This document shows positions 51,373-60,607 of a DNA stretch of 64,000 bases, one piece after another; position 1 is the first letter of the stretch; every line of letters begins with the position of its first letter. The translations under genes were made by a program, and so were the position numbers. A model generated the notes under the pieces. The model saw only the letters and a list, made by a program, of their open reading frames with translations. It did not search any database and had not been told where the DNA came from. This stretch comes from Octadecabacter temperatus. Lineage in GTDB: Bacteria > Pseudomonadota > Alphaproteobacteria > Rhodobacterales > Rhodobacteraceae. The DNA lies in NCBI RefSeq assembly GCF_001187845.1, contig NZ_CP012160.1, positions 744,001-808,000 on the forward strand, given 5' to 3'.

Positions 51373-53287
51373 TCAGTCGGTTCGTGGTTAAGAGCGCCGT
51401 GGCTTCATCAAACGGTAGCGCCGCACTGAAAAGGTAACCCTGCGCGATCAAGCAACCCATGTTGGCCAAATGCTGGCGTTGGGCTTCTGTTTCGACGCCT
51501 TCTGCGATTGCGCTGACACCAAGGCCAGACGCGATATCCAGAAAGCCACGTACGAGGACGTCGGCTGTGTTGTCCTGTCCCAAATCCGAGACGAAACTTG
51601 TGTCGATTTTTAACTCGTCAAAATCCAACTGACGCAGGTGGTCGAATGAGGCAAAACCAGTGCCGAAGTCATCCAGTGAAATGCGCAAGCCAAGGTCACG
51701 AAAACTTGCGATGGAGGCTTGGATCATGTCTGCTGCACGCGCGATAAAGACATCTTCTGTAATCTCGAAGGTGACGTGTTTGGCACAAGCGGGCCGTGCG
51801 GCGACAATACGATGCAGGTCTTGGCGGCCGCTGTAGGTCGCCAGCGCGACTTCTGGGATGTTCAAGGACACTTGCCCAGGGTCCAGTCCGTGCTCAAGCA
51901 TTGCTTCGACATCGCGAAAAACCTGCGAGGCAATGCTGATCATGAAATCACCCTGCAAGCCGAGGTCATTGATCTGTCGCAAGAAATCACACGGAAGGCG
52001 CAGGGTATTGTTTGGGTGTTCCCAACGGGCGAGCGCCTCAAATCCAATGATATCACCTGTCGGCAGGTGGATTTTGGGTTGGTAATACGGCTTAACAGTT
52101 TCATTCGCGATACTGTCGACAAGCGCCTGTTTTTCGTCGCTTGAAAGACGCGGGGTGAACAGCTGCTCTTCATATAAAACGGGCGCACGGTTTGGCGAAG
52201 ACTTGGCGGCAAACATTGCTTGGTCGGCCGCCGAACATAAGGCAGGGACGGTCCTCAGGTTAGCGCCAGTCGTTGATACGCCAATACTTGCCGTGACCTT
52301 GAGCATGTGTTGGGTCCACAAGACCGGTAAAGCGATGTTCTGGTAAAGCGTTTCTGCGATGCCCAATGCATCCACGCCGTTGTCGATTTGAATGGCGAGA
52401 ATGAACTCATCCCCGCCAAGGCGTCCAACGATGCCCAAATCACCGATATGTTTTTGCAGGCGGGTCGCCGTTTCCATCAGGACCCGATCACCGGCTTCAT
52501 GGCTGTAGGTGTCGTTAATTGGTTTGAAGCTGTCGAGATCAACGAGAAACACTGCAACCTCACCGTTGCCATGTGCACGGTCTTCTAACATGATCTGTAA
52601 TGCGACATCGAAAGCCGGACGATTGAGAAGACCTGTAAGACCATCAATCCGCTGGGCTTCTTCTAGTTGTAACAGCCGCGAAGTGGCCGTGCGTTCCGCG
52701 TTCTTTAGCGCAGCTTCGGTCGCCAAATGCCCACGTAAGGTATCGATTGAGGTATAGATAAAAAGGCCCACAAAGGCGAAGGTCACGATCCAATGGCTTA
52801 GCGTTGAGGCAACGGGAACTGTTGAGCCGAGCCGCAAAAATACGATCACCATCAGCAGCATAATCGGCAACAGCATCGTATAAACGAAGGTCGGAACACC
52901 TGACCACGTGTTCGTTACATAAACTTGCGCACCTATTACCCAAAGAACGGCCGATAGTTTCATCGCAATGGAAGGATCAGATGCCAAGACCAACGCTGGC
53001 ACGACATAAAGAATAGCGTTGACGAAAAACAAAGCCATCAGCGCCAACAAGGCCCAGTCTTTCGGAAGCTGATCAAAGGGGCTTTGCCGTTTGCAGACGA
53101 AATAGGCGCACACCTTTGAAATCACGAGCCACACAGCCGTAAACACAGCCAAGGTTGTATGTCCGAGGTAGTGGCAAACCGCACATAGGAAAAGGACAGT
53201 CACAGACTGCAATGGGTAATCGCGCGTCGCGAGATGCGTGATTGCTGCGTAATGCATACGGTTCTTTTGTATAAGTAATCGAAACAT
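51353..53287 (-). CDS. Membrane GGDEF-EAL domain protein (cyclic di-GMP turnover)
   Basis: 644 residues. Six hydrophobic helices (about 20-185), a short coiled linker, then a GGDEF domain with intact RLGGDEF catalytic loop (near 307-313) and LVDLDSFKPINDTYSHEAGD, and an EAL domain with EALARW, the Asn and Glu metal ligands (VSLNIPE, FEITEDV), DDFGTGFAS and AIAEGVETEAQ. Both halves look catalytically competent, so it can make and break cyclic di-GMP, or one half may be allosteric. No GGDEF inhibitory-site RxxD is obvious. The membrane part is not a named sensor. Single gene. Confidence 0.92.
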   Translation of the reverse strand: MFRLLIQKNRMHYAAITHLATRDYPLQSVTVLFLCAVCHYLGHTTLAVFTAVWLVISKVCAYFVCKRQSPFDQLPKDWALLALMALFFVNAILYVVPALVLASDPSIAMKLSAVLWVIGAQVYVTNTWSGVPTFVYTMLLPIMLLMVIVFLRLGSTVPVASTLSHWIVTFAFVGLFIYTSIDTLRGHLATEAALKNAERTATSRLLQLEEAQRIDGLTGLLNRPAFDVALQIMLEDRAHGNGEVAVFLVDLDSFKPINDTYSHEAGDRVLMETATRLQKHIGDLGIVGRLGGDEFILAIQIDNGVDALGIAETLYQNIALPVLWTQHMLKVTASIGVSTTGANLRTVPALCSAADQAMFAAKSSPNRAPVLYEEQLFTPRLSSDEKQALVDSIANETVKPYYQPKIHLPTGDIIGFEALARWEHPNNTLRLPCDFLRQINDLGLQGDFMISIASQVFRDVEAMLEHGLDPGQVSLNIPEVALATYSGRQDLHRIVAARPACAKHVTFEITEDVFIARAADMIQASIASFRDLGLRISLDDFGTGFASFDHLRQLDFDELKIDTSFVSDLGQDNTADVLVRGFLDIASGLGVSAIAEGVETEAQRQHLANMGCLIAQGYLFSAALPFDEATALLTTNRLIKPAVT

Positions 53288-53468
53288 ATTGCCTCAAATG
53301 ACGTTAGTTGCGGTTAAACCATACAATCATAGGGTGATGCGTTAAACTTAAAGGTGAATAGCAATTAAGTTGCGTATTCATCCCCCTTGTTCGTAAATGA
53401 AGCAGCCCCTATACGCCCCCAGAACTGATGCGAAACCGATTTTGGGTTAACGCACAAAGGAGATCGAC

Positions 53469-54263
53469 ATGGTTGCCAGTGCAAACCTCAACGTGATGAT
53501 GAAGACAGCCCGACGTGCGGGGCGTGCGTTGCTAAAAGACTTCGGTGAGGTCGAGAACCTTCAGGTGTCCACCAAGGGCCCAGGAGACTTTGTGACCCGT
53601 GCCGATCGCAATGCAGAATACCTCATCAAAGAGGCGCTGATGGAAGCCCGCCCGACCTATGGTTTCGTTGGCGAAGAGGGCACGGAGATTGAGGGCACGG
53701 ACCCAACACGCCGTTGGATTGTTGATCCGTTGGACGGCACTACGAACTACCTGCACGGTCTGCCGCATTGGGCTGTTTCCATTGCACTTGAGCACAAGGG
53801 CCAGATCGTGATCGGCGTCATTTATGACCCAATGAAAGACGAGCTGTTCTTTGCTGAAAAAGGCGAAGGCGCATGGATGAACGAAAAGCGTCTGCGCGTT
53901 TCTGGCCGCACAAAAATGATCGAGAGCATTTTCTCAACCGGTTTGCCATTTGCTGGCCGTACCGATTTGCCTGCCACATTGCAGGACCTTGCACGCATTT
54001 TGCCAACCTGTGCTGGTGTGCGTCGTTGGGGGACCGCGTCGCTTGATTTGGCATATGTTGCTGCGGGCCGTTACGACGGCTTCTGGGAACGTCGCTTGAA
54101 TTCATGGGACATGGCCGCTGGCCTGATCATCGTTCGCGAAGCGGGCGGCATGGTCGAATCCATTAACCCAGCCAATGATATCCTTGAGTCTGGCGAAGTG
54201 ATTTGCGCGGCTGAGCCGATCTTTGAAAAGTTCTCGAAGGTTATCCGCGACAAATCTTCCTAA
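53469..54263 (+). CDS. suhB: Inositol-1-monophosphatase (SuhB type)
   Basis: 264 residues. Magnesium-binding motifs of the family are complete: the Glu in GFVGEEGTEIEG, WIVDPLDGTTNYLHGLPHWAVSIAL and the C-terminal WDMAAGLIIVREAGG. It hydrolyses inositol phosphates and, in SuhB, also binds NusA/RNA polymerase. AAGGAG lies six bases before the ATG. The stop overlaps by four bases the stop of the VOC gene on the other strand, with no room for a separate terminator. Confidence 0.95.
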   Translation: MVASANLNVMMKTARRAGRALLKDFGEVENLQVSTKGPGDFVTRADRNAEYLIKEALMEARPTYGFVGEEGTEIEGTDPTRRWIVDPLDGTTNYLHGLPHWAVSIALEHKGQIVIGVIYDPMKDELFFAEKGEGAWMNEKRLRVSGRTKMIESIFSTGLPFAGRTDLPATLQDLARILPTCAGVRRWGTASLDLAYVAAGRYDGFWERRLNSWDMAAGLIIVREAGGMVESINPANDILESGEVICAAEPIFEKFSKVIRDKSS

Positions 54264-54643
54264 AGCTCTGCGAAGATATCGATCTGGTATCCGTCAGGAT
54301 CTTTCACCGTCGCGTAGCGCTGGCCCCAAAAGGCATCCCACGGTTCGACCGTAAGGACGTGCCCTGCGTCTTTTAGCGCGGCGGCTACGGCGTCGACTTC
54401 GGCAGGGGTATCGCACAACATGGCAAAGCTGGAATGGTTCGGCGGCGTTGGTGGATGCCCTGTGAGCTGTTCCATTAGCTCGGCAGTGTCGATCATCAGG
54501 CGCACATCGCCGGGTTTTGTTATGGGTTCGACGTGTTTGTCATCTGGGCCGAATTCAGGGAATTCAAAGCCAAGTAATTTGTAGAACGCGACCGTCTTGG
54601 TGATGTCCTTTGAAGACACCGCAACTGCATTTAGTTTGATCAT
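54260..54643 (-). CDS. VOC family (glyoxalase/bleomycin-resistance-like) protein
   Basis: 127 residues from the ATG at 54643 (GGAAGG upstream). One VOC module: KLNAVAVSSKDITKTVAFYKLLGFEFPEF at the start, FAMLCDTPAEVDAVAAALKDAGH in the middle and YATVKDPDGYQIDIFAEL at the end. The first metal position is Asn/Ala instead of His, the last Glu/Asp is kept, so it may be a non-glyoxalase I member. It is 1 bp from the GFA gene upstream and ends four bases inside suhB. Confidence 0.85.
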   Translation of the reverse strand: MIKLNAVAVSSKDITKTVAFYKLLGFEFPEFGPDDKHVEPITKPGDVRLMIDTAELMEQLTGHPPTPPNHSSFAMLCDTPAEVDAVAAALKDAGHVLTVEPWDAFWGQRYATVKDPDGYQIDIFAEL

Positions 54644-54644
54644 G

Positions 54645-55010
54645 CTATGCCTTCCGGTCTGACGGGTGATTGACTCCATCGTGCCAGCCGATGGGTTCAT
54701 GTTCGGCAGGGTTCACGCTTTCGATGCCACCCATATTCACCCCATATTCACTCGGGTTCGAGCGGCGTTGGTGGTGCGTATAGATCCCACATATCTTGCA
54801 GAAATGGTGCTTGGCGGTGTTGGTGCCGAAACTGTAAAGCGTCAGGTTTTCTTCGCCTTTGACAACCTCAAGGTCGCCCACATTTACGCTGACGGCAGGC
54901 GCACCACGCCGCCGACAAAATGAGCAATCGCAACGCCGCGCTGTGTTCAGGCCGTCTGAGAGGGTGACACGCAGTTCAACTGCGCCACAATGACAGGTTA
55001 CTTTGGTCAT
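54645..55010 (-). CDS. GFA family (glutathione-dependent formaldehyde-activating-like) protein
   Basis: 121 residues. The zinc cysteines are in place: CHCGAVEL (residues 6-13), CDCSFCRRRG (28-37) and HFCKICGIYTHHQR (69-82). These small zinc proteins are related to Gfa, which was proposed to speed formation of S-hydroxymethyl-glutathione; most have no shown activity. The gene ends 1 bp before the VOC start and overlaps the rhomboid gene stop by four bases (ATGA), so rhomboid-GFA-VOC are one translationally coupled unit. Confidence 0.9.
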   Translation of the reverse strand: MTKVTCHCGAVELRVTLSDGLNTARRCDCSFCRRRGAPAVSVNVGDLEVVKGEENLTLYSFGTNTAKHHFCKICGIYTHHQRRSNPSEYGVNMGGIESVNPAEHEPIGWHDGVNHPSDRKA

Positions 55011-55747
55011 CGGTCCCTCCGAATGACTGGAATGTTTGAGCGCGTGTAGGTTGCCTCAGGGTGGGGCGGGTGGCCCTCGGTGCGGTCCCAATAGCGGGTT
55101 GATCCACGGCGCAACCAGATCGGGATTGTCATAACGAAGCCAGCGATAAAGCCCCCGACATGCGCCCAATACGCGGTGCCGCCACCGTTTAGGTCGCTTC
55201 CGAGCCCGTTGAACACTTGGAGCGCCATCCAGACACCCAACACGATAAAGGACGGGATCGGGATGATGCGCACAATGATAACGAAAAACAAAAGCACGTC
55301 GACGCGGGCTTTAGGGAACAACAGCAGATAGCCCCCCATGACACCTGCAATCGCACCGGATGCGCCGACCATTGGAATGGCGCTGGACGGATTGGGGAGA
55401 TATTGCAGATAGGCCGCCGCGAAGCCGCTAAGGATGTAGAACCCAAGAAACGGGAGATGGCCCATTTCCTCTTCCATGTTGTCGCCAAATATCCATAAAA
55501 ATAGCATGTTACCCGCAAGGTGCATAAAGCCACCGTGCAAGAACATATGCGTGAAAAAGCCGACCCTGCCGCCACCGTTTTCGAATTGGCTGGGCCAGAA
55601 GGCGTAATCAATTAGGAACTGATTGCTGGACGGGACGTCCGTCAGGACGCCGTATTGCCATGCAAAAACCAAGACGTTCAGCCCGATGAGGGCGAAGGTC
55701 ACGTATGGGGTTCGTTCGGACGGGTTGTGATCGCGAATTGGAAACAT
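55007..55747 (-). CDS. Rhomboid family intramembrane serine protease
   Basis: 246 residues with six membrane helices. Catalytic Ser in VGASGAIAGVMG (helix 4) and His in WAHVGGFIAGFV (helix 6), with the oxyanion His-x-x-x-x-N in HGGFMHLAGNMLFLWIFGDN. It cleaves single-pass membrane proteins inside the lipid layer. An N-terminal IRDHNPSERTPYVTF segment and a C-terminal hydrophilic tail (about residues 215-246) are usual in Rhodobacteraceae versions. First gene of the coupled minus-strand unit. Confidence 0.93.
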   Translation of the reverse strand: MFPIRDHNPSERTPYVTFALIGLNVLVFAWQYGVLTDVPSSNQFLIDYAFWPSQFENGGGRVGFFTHMFLHGGFMHLAGNMLFLWIFGDNMEEEMGHLPFLGFYILSGFAAAYLQYLPNPSSAIPMVGASGAIAGVMGGYLLLFPKARVDVLLFFVIIVRIIPIPSFIVLGVWMALQVFNGLGSDLNGGGTAYWAHVGGFIAGFVMTIPIWLRRGSTRYWDRTEGHPPHPEATYTRSNIPVIRRDR

Positions 55748-55794
55748 GCCTGACCGTCCGCGAATGGCGGCGGGCGGTCAAGCAGTTATCGTTG

Positions 55795-58700
55795 TCAGCC
55801 ACCGACTTCGGCCAAAAGGGCTGCGTTGCCGCCAGCCGCTGTTGTGTCGATGCAGATGTGGCGTTCATGCAGAACATGGCCTGCGTTTATCGGTTCAGTG
55901 ATCAGGGGAACGATCGCGCCTGTGCGTTTGGCAAGCGCCTGTTCAATGCCGCGTGCCGCATCGACGTCACCGTGCCAGACGGCAGCGGCAATCTGCATTT
56001 TTTGCAGCTCAGAATCTGAAACCTCGTCGTCGTGCACCATCGGCGTGCCGCCAAGGTCCAGAACTTTATCTGCTTGCGCCTTTTTGTCCGGCCCGAGACA
56101 CAGGATCGCACCACGGGAATGCGTCGACAGGCGGTTGGATTCACCTGTTGGCCCGGGCAAATCAACGGGGGCAGGTGGGATGTCTGGATAATCAACAGAG
56201 GCAGCGAAGCGCGGCATATACATCGGGCCTCCCGCTTTAGGGCCAGTGCCAGAAAGACCCTCACCACCAAAGGGTTGGCTGCCAACGACAGCACCGATCT
56301 GGTTGCGGTTCACGTAAATATTGCCCGCGTTGATGTCTTCGACCACCTGCTGAACACGGTCATCAATACGGGTGTGCAGACCGAACGTCAGGCCGTACCC
56401 CGTGGCGTTGATGTCAGCGATGATCTTGTTGAGGTCTTGGGATTTATAGGTGGCGATATGCAGCACGGGACCAAAGATTTCGCGGGTGAGGTCTGCGATG
56501 CCGTCCACCTTAATCGCCGTGGGCGCGACGAAGGTGCCTGTGTCAGGAACAGGCAGGGCATGTAGCACGCGGCCATCCGCGGCTGCGGTATCAATGTGGT
56601 CTTGGATGCCTTTGCGAGCGGCTTCGTCGATAACGGGGCCAACGTCCGTTGACAGGTGCCACGGGTCGCCCAAGTGCAGCTCGTTCATCGCGCCTTTGAG
56701 CATGTCGATGACTTTGTCGGCCACGTCTTCTTGCACATACAAACAGCGCAGCGCCGAACAGCGCTGGCCTGCCGATTGGAACGCCGATTGCACGATGTCG
56801 CGTACGGCATGTTCGGGCAGGGCGGTGGAATCCACGATCATGGCATTCAAGCCGCCCGTTTCCGCAATAAGCGGCGTTCCGGGGGCGCAGTTTTCGGCCA
56901 TGGTTGAACGGATTTTTAGGGCCGTCGGTGTGGAGCCTGTGAACGCAACGCCGTTGATGCGGGCGTCAGAGGTGAGGGCCGCGCCGATGTCGCCACCTCC
57001 GGGGAGAAGGTGAAGGACGTCTGCCGGAACGCCTGCATCAAGCATCAATTGCACTGCGCGGTGGGCGATCAGGCCGGTTTGTTCTGCGGGTTTGGCGAGG
57101 ACGGCATTGCCAGCAGCGAGGGCGGCTGAGATTTGGCCTGTGAAGATTGCCAGTGGGAAGTTCCAAGGTGAAATGCAGGTCCAGATGCCGCGTGGGGTTG
57201 GGGATCTCTGTTCGGCTTCGTTTGCGTAATAGTGCAAGAAATCAACGGCTTCACGGATTTCTCCGACGGCATCGAGCATTGTTTTGCCAGCTTCACGGTG
57301 CAGCATCGCAAAAAGTTCGGTCGCGTTGTCCTCATAGGCGGTGGCGATTTTGCGCAGGACAACGGCGCGATCATTCGCAGATGCGTCCCACGGCTTTGCG
57401 GCCCCGATTGCAGCTGTCGCGTCTTCGGGTGAAGCCCATGTGATTTGCCCGACGGTGTCGTTCGACACCGCTGGGTTGAGAACTGCGCGAGGGCTTGAAG
57501 TTGCATCGTTTCCACGCGCGGATGACAACGGTGCAGCGGACCATTGATGCCGTTTAAAGGGGCTACGCCCCAGATCAATTTGGTCCAAAGTCGGGCGATG
57601 GGTGATGTCCCAGCCTTTGGCATTGGCGCGGTGGGGGGCAAATAGGGCAGGGCCTTTGGGCAGGTTTGGTATGTCGCCAATGTCACCGAACGGGTCCGCC
57701 GCAACAATTTCTGGCGCGACGTCCTCATCAACGATCTGGTTGACGAAACTGCTGTTGGCACCATTTTCAAGCAGGCGGCGCACAAGGTAGGCGAGCAGGT
57801 CTTCATGTGCGCCGACGGGCGCGTAGATGCGGCAATGGGTTTTGTTGGCGTTCAGTACGAGTTTATGGAGCGTTTCGCCCATCCCGTGCAGACGTTGGAA
57901 TTCGTATTTATCCGCGTCGACATCCATGTCGCCCGCAATGTGGAGAATTGCTGCCACGGTGTGGGCGTTGTGCGTGGCGAACTGCGGATAAATACGGTCT
58001 GTCATGCCCAGTAGCTTGCGGGCGTTGGCGATATAGCTGACGTCCGTGTGGGATTTTGAGGTGAACACGGGGAAGCCATCAAGTCCAAGAACCTGTGCTC
58101 GTTTGATTTCCGCATCCCAATACGCACCCTTCACAAGGCGCACCATAAGTTTGCGATCCGTGCGGATCGCGAGGTCATTGAGCCAGTCAATGACATGGCC
58201 CGCGCGCTGCCCGAATGCTTGGACGACAACTCCAAACCCGTCCCAACCCGCGAGGGCAGGATCTGAGACGACAGCTTCGATAACATCGAGCGAGAGGGAC
58301 AGGCGGTCGGCCTCTTCTGCGTCCACGTTGAAACCTTGGCCGGCAGATTTCGCGAGCATCGCAAGGGATCGAAGGCGCGGTACGAGGTCCGCCATGACGC
58401 GATCGCGCTGGGCTTCTTCGTAGCGGGGATGAAGGGCGGAAAGTTTGACAGAAATGCCGGGGTTTTCGGCCACGGTGTCATGGGTACAGGCGTCTGAAAT
58501 TGCTGAAATCGCACGGGAATATGCGAGGTGGTAGTGCTTTGCGTCTTTCTCGGTTCGGGCAGCTTCGCCGAGCATGTCATAGCTGTAAGTAAATCCGATC
58601 GCTTCCATTCCGGCGGCACGTTTCATAGCCTTGGTGATGTCTTCGCCCAACACAAACTGACGGCCCATTTCACGCATGGCGCGGCCCACGGCGGTGCGGA

Positions 58701-59169
58701 TGACGGGTTCGCCAAGACGCTTCACAGCGGAACGCAGGTGGCGGGTTAACCCAGGCTTTTCATCATCCAACACGCGCCCCGTGAGCATGAGCGCCCAAGT
58801 TGATGCGTTCACCAATGAGGATGCGGATTTACCAAGGTGCGTGCCCCAATCGGACGGCGCGATCTTATCCTCAATCAAGGCATCAATGGTGTCGGCGTCT
58901 GGCACGCGCAACAGGGCTTCGGCCAAACACATTAGCGCGATGCCTTCATCCGTGGACAGCCCGTATTCCGCAAGGAAGATCTCCATCAAGCCGGGGTCAG
59001 ATGCCGCGCGGATTTGGCGGACCAGATCAGCCCCGCTTGCGGCAATTGCAGCGCGATCCGCATTTGACAGGTTTGCGGCTTTTACAAGCGCGGCCACAGT
59101 TTCCGCCTCGTCGCGTAGGTATGCGTTGTCGATGTTTGCGCGAAGATGCTGACCTGCATTTTTGATCAT
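55795..59169 (-). CDS. putA: Bifunctional proline dehydrogenase / pyrroline-5-carboxylate dehydrogenase
   Basis: 1124 residues from the ATG at 59169 (GGAG six bases upstream); the frame upstream is promoter DNA. Proline dehydrogenase barrel in the first half (SVKLSALHPRYEEAQ, LMVRLVKGAYWDAEIKRAQ, FATHNAHTVAAI). P5C dehydrogenase in the second with AETGGLNAMIVDST (Glu) and SAGQRCSALRCLYVQEDV (nucleophile Cys), then a C-terminal domain typical of longer PutA. No ribbon-helix-helix DNA-binding domain, so control falls to the divergent Lrp-type gene. It oxidises proline to glutamate at the membrane. Confidence 0.96.
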   Translation of the reverse strand: MIKNAGQHLRANIDNAYLRDEAETVAALVKAANLSNADRAAIAASGADLVRQIRAASDPGLMEIFLAEYGLSTDEGIALMCLAEALLRVPDADTIDALIEDKIAPSDWGTHLGKSASSLVNASTWALMLTGRVLDDEKPGLTRHLRSAVKRLGEPVIRTAVGRAMREMGRQFVLGEDITKAMKRAAGMEAIGFTYSYDMLGEAARTEKDAKHYHLAYSRAISAISDACTHDTVAENPGISVKLSALHPRYEEAQRDRVMADLVPRLRSLAMLAKSAGQGFNVDAEEADRLSLSLDVIEAVVSDPALAGWDGFGVVVQAFGQRAGHVIDWLNDLAIRTDRKLMVRLVKGAYWDAEIKRAQVLGLDGFPVFTSKSHTDVSYIANARKLLGMTDRIYPQFATHNAHTVAAILHIAGDMDVDADKYEFQRLHGMGETLHKLVLNANKTHCRIYAPVGAHEDLLAYLVRRLLENGANSSFVNQIVDEDVAPEIVAADPFGDIGDIPNLPKGPALFAPHRANAKGWDITHRPTLDQIDLGRSPFKRHQWSAAPLSSARGNDATSSPRAVLNPAVSNDTVGQITWASPEDATAAIGAAKPWDASANDRAVVLRKIATAYEDNATELFAMLHREAGKTMLDAVGEIREAVDFLHYYANEAEQRSPTPRGIWTCISPWNFPLAIFTGQISAALAAGNAVLAKPAEQTGLIAHRAVQLMLDAGVPADVLHLLPGGGDIGAALTSDARINGVAFTGSTPTALKIRSTMAENCAPGTPLIAETGGLNAMIVDSTALPEHAVRDIVQSAFQSAGQRCSALRCLYVQEDVADKVIDMLKGAMNELHLGDPWHLSTDVGPVIDEAARKGIQDHIDTAAADGRVLHALPVPDTGTFVAPTAIKVDGIADLTREIFGPVLHIATYKSQDLNKIIADINATGYGLTFGLHTRIDDRVQQVVEDINAGNIYVNRNQIGAVVGSQPFGGEGLSGTGPKAGGPMYMPRFAASVDYPDIPPAPVDLPGPTGESNRLSTHSRGAILCLGPDKKAQADKVLDLGGTPMVHDDEVSDSELQKMQIAAAVWHGDVDAARGIEQALAKRTGAIVPLITEPINAGHVLHERHICIDTTAAGGNAALLAEVGG

Positions 59170-59292
59170 GTTACGCTCCAATTTACTTGAATTGCGATTA
59201 GGTGTTTGATCCAGTATATTTGGAAATGACACGTCAATTGAACTGTGTTTATGTTCTAGGACATTCATTTTGACTGAAATTTGGGAGGATTT
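59170..59292. promoter_or_regulatory. putA-putR divergent promoter region
   Basis: 123 bp, AT-rich, between the two start codons. It must contain both promoters and the Lrp-type binding sites. I see no perfect palindrome. Confidence 0.55.
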
Positions 59293-59778
59293 ATGGTCGA
59301 AAATGCTTTTGATCTGGACGGTTTCGACCGCAAGATTTTGGACGTTATTGCAGTGGACGGCAGAATCACTGTCACTGATCTGGCGAAGCGCATTGGGCTG
59401 TCTAAGTCTCCGACCCAAGCACGACTGCGAAGGTTGGAGGAAACGGGGGTAGTGCGTGGGTATCGCGCGTTGTTTGACCCAATCCGGCTTGGTCGTGATC
59501 ACGTGGCGTTTGTTGAAGTGAAGCTTAGCGACACGCGCGAATCTGCGCTCGCGGCGTTTAACAAGGCAGTGACGCAGATCCCCGAGATTGAACAATGCCA
59601 TCTGATTGCGGGTTCGTTTGACTATTTGCTGAAAGTTCGCACCGCAGGGATGGGGAGTTATCGGCTTGTTTTGGCTGAGAAATTATCGACGTTACCCAAT
59701 GTAGCGAACACATCGACTTATGTCGCGATGCAGGCCGTGAAAGAAGAGGCCGTCGCGCCGCAGAAAGGCAATAGTTGA
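59293..59778 (+). CDS. putR: Lrp/AsnC-family regulator, probable proline-responsive PutR
   Basis: 161 residues from the ATG at 59293 (GGGAGG upstream). Helix-turn-helix at 9-58 (DGFDRKILDVIAVDGRITVTDLAKRIGLSKSPTQARLRRLE) and the RAM ligand domain with HLIAGSFDYLLKVRTAGM. Divergence from putA is the standard alphaproteobacterial arrangement in which PutR activates putA in the presence of proline. The assignment as PutR rests on position. Confidence 0.88.
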   Translation: MVENAFDLDGFDRKILDVIAVDGRITVTDLAKRIGLSKSPTQARLRRLEETGVVRGYRALFDPIRLGRDHVAFVEVKLSDTRESALAAFNKAVTQIPEIEQCHLIAGSFDYLLKVRTAGMGSYRLVLAEKLSTLPNVANTSTYVAMQAVKEEAVAPQKGNS

Positions 59779-59808
59779 CGAAACAACAAACTGCGCCATC
59801 CTGTGGGT

Positions 59809-60360
59809 ATGAAACATGCATTCGCCTATAGCCTGATCGGTGCGTCGTTTTTGGCGGGATCTGCAGCTGCAGACTGTCCGATCGGGCGGGATTACAGCGA
59901 CGAGTTGGTGGTCATCGTGGACCAGATGCAGTTCGCTCCAGATAGAGGGCGCGCCCAAGAGCTGGCGGGTGAGATGTGGGAAATCTGGCTCGATGCGCCT
60001 GACGCCTTGGCGCAAGCTATGCTGGACGAAGGGTTGGCGAACCAACGCTACGGGGACTATCTGGCTAGCCGATCAGTGTTGAGCGAGCTTGTCGAATACT
60101 GCCCCGATTACGCTGAAGGATATAACCAGCGTGCTTATGCTGCTTTTTTGGCGTTCGATTTTGACGCCGCTTTGGTGGATTTGGACATCGCGATTGATTT
60201 GCAGCCGCTGCATTTGGGCGCGCTGACAGGTAAGGCGCGCACCTTGATTGAAATGGGGCGTGACGATGCGGCCCAAGAGGTTCTGCGCACTGCTTTGGCG
60301 ATCAATCCGTGGCTCGCAGAGCGCGCGCTGCTGACCGAGGAATTAGAGACCGATCTATAG
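59809..60360 (+). CDS. Secreted tetratricopeptide-repeat protein
   Basis: 183 residues from the ATG at 59809. Signal peptide ([17 protein letters not shown], cleavage near residue 21). Three degenerate TPR units follow: [72 protein letters not shown] and [28 protein letters not shown]. It is probably a periplasmic scaffold or protein-protein adaptor. No ribosome binding site is evident before the ATG. It lies 30 bp after putR and is followed by tRNA-Leu. Confidence 0.8.
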   Translation: MKHAFAYSLIGASFLAGSAAADCPIGRDYSDELVVIVDQMQFAPDRGRAQELAGEMWEIWLDAPDALAQAMLDEGLANQRYGDYLASRSVLSELVEYCPDYAEGYNQRAYAAFLAFDFDAALVDLDIAIDLQPLHLGALTGKARTLIEMGRDDAAQEVLRTALAINPWLAERALLTEELETDL

Positions 60361-60409
60361 GCGATATGTACTGGACGCGCACCACGATTTGCCTATGTTG
60401 CGGGGGCTG

Positions 60410-60495
60410 GCCCGCGTGGTGGAATGGTAGACACTGGAGACTTAAAATCTCTTGGCCTTACGGCCGTGCCGGTTCGAGTCCGGCCGCGGGTACCA
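60410..60495 (+). tRNA. tRNA-Leu (UAA)
   Basis: 86 nt with an encoded CCA. Acceptor stem GCCCGCG (60410-60416) with CGCGGGT (60485-60491); anticodon TAA in GACTTAAAATCT; a long variable arm (TTGGCCTTACGGCC) as required for leucine tRNA; T-arm GGTTCGAGTCC. Confidence 0.95.
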
Positions 60496-60498
60496 GCG

Positions 60499-60519
60499 CG
60501 TTTTCGCAAAGCGAAAACG
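60499..60519 (+). terminator. Hairpin after tRNA-Leu
   Basis: CGTTTTCGC (60499-60507) pairs with GCGAAAACG (60511-60519) around AAA. Weakly followed by AATTCT. Likely the tRNA terminator. Confidence 0.6.
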
Positions 60520-60559
60520 AATTCTAACAAGCAGCCTTGTCTAACCATGAGAACAAGAA

Positions 60560-60585
60560 AGGCCCCCGCCGTTAAGCGAGAGCCT
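60560..60585 (-). terminator. Terminator of the lytic transglycosylase gene
   Basis: On the minus strand AGGCTCTCGC pairs (with two G-U pairs) with GCGGGGGCCT across a six-base loop, followed by TTCTTGTTCT. It is 22 bp after the stop codon of the minus-strand gene. Confidence 0.75.
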
Positions 60586-60607
60586 TAATGTTTGATTTTC
60601 TATTAGC

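Noticed and set aside
59170-59601. 144-codon N-terminal extension of putA that could be taken as a DNA-binding domain
   Set aside because: It overlaps the divergent putR coding region and promoter, shows no ribbon-helix-helix pattern, and the ATG at 59169 has a proper ribosome binding site.
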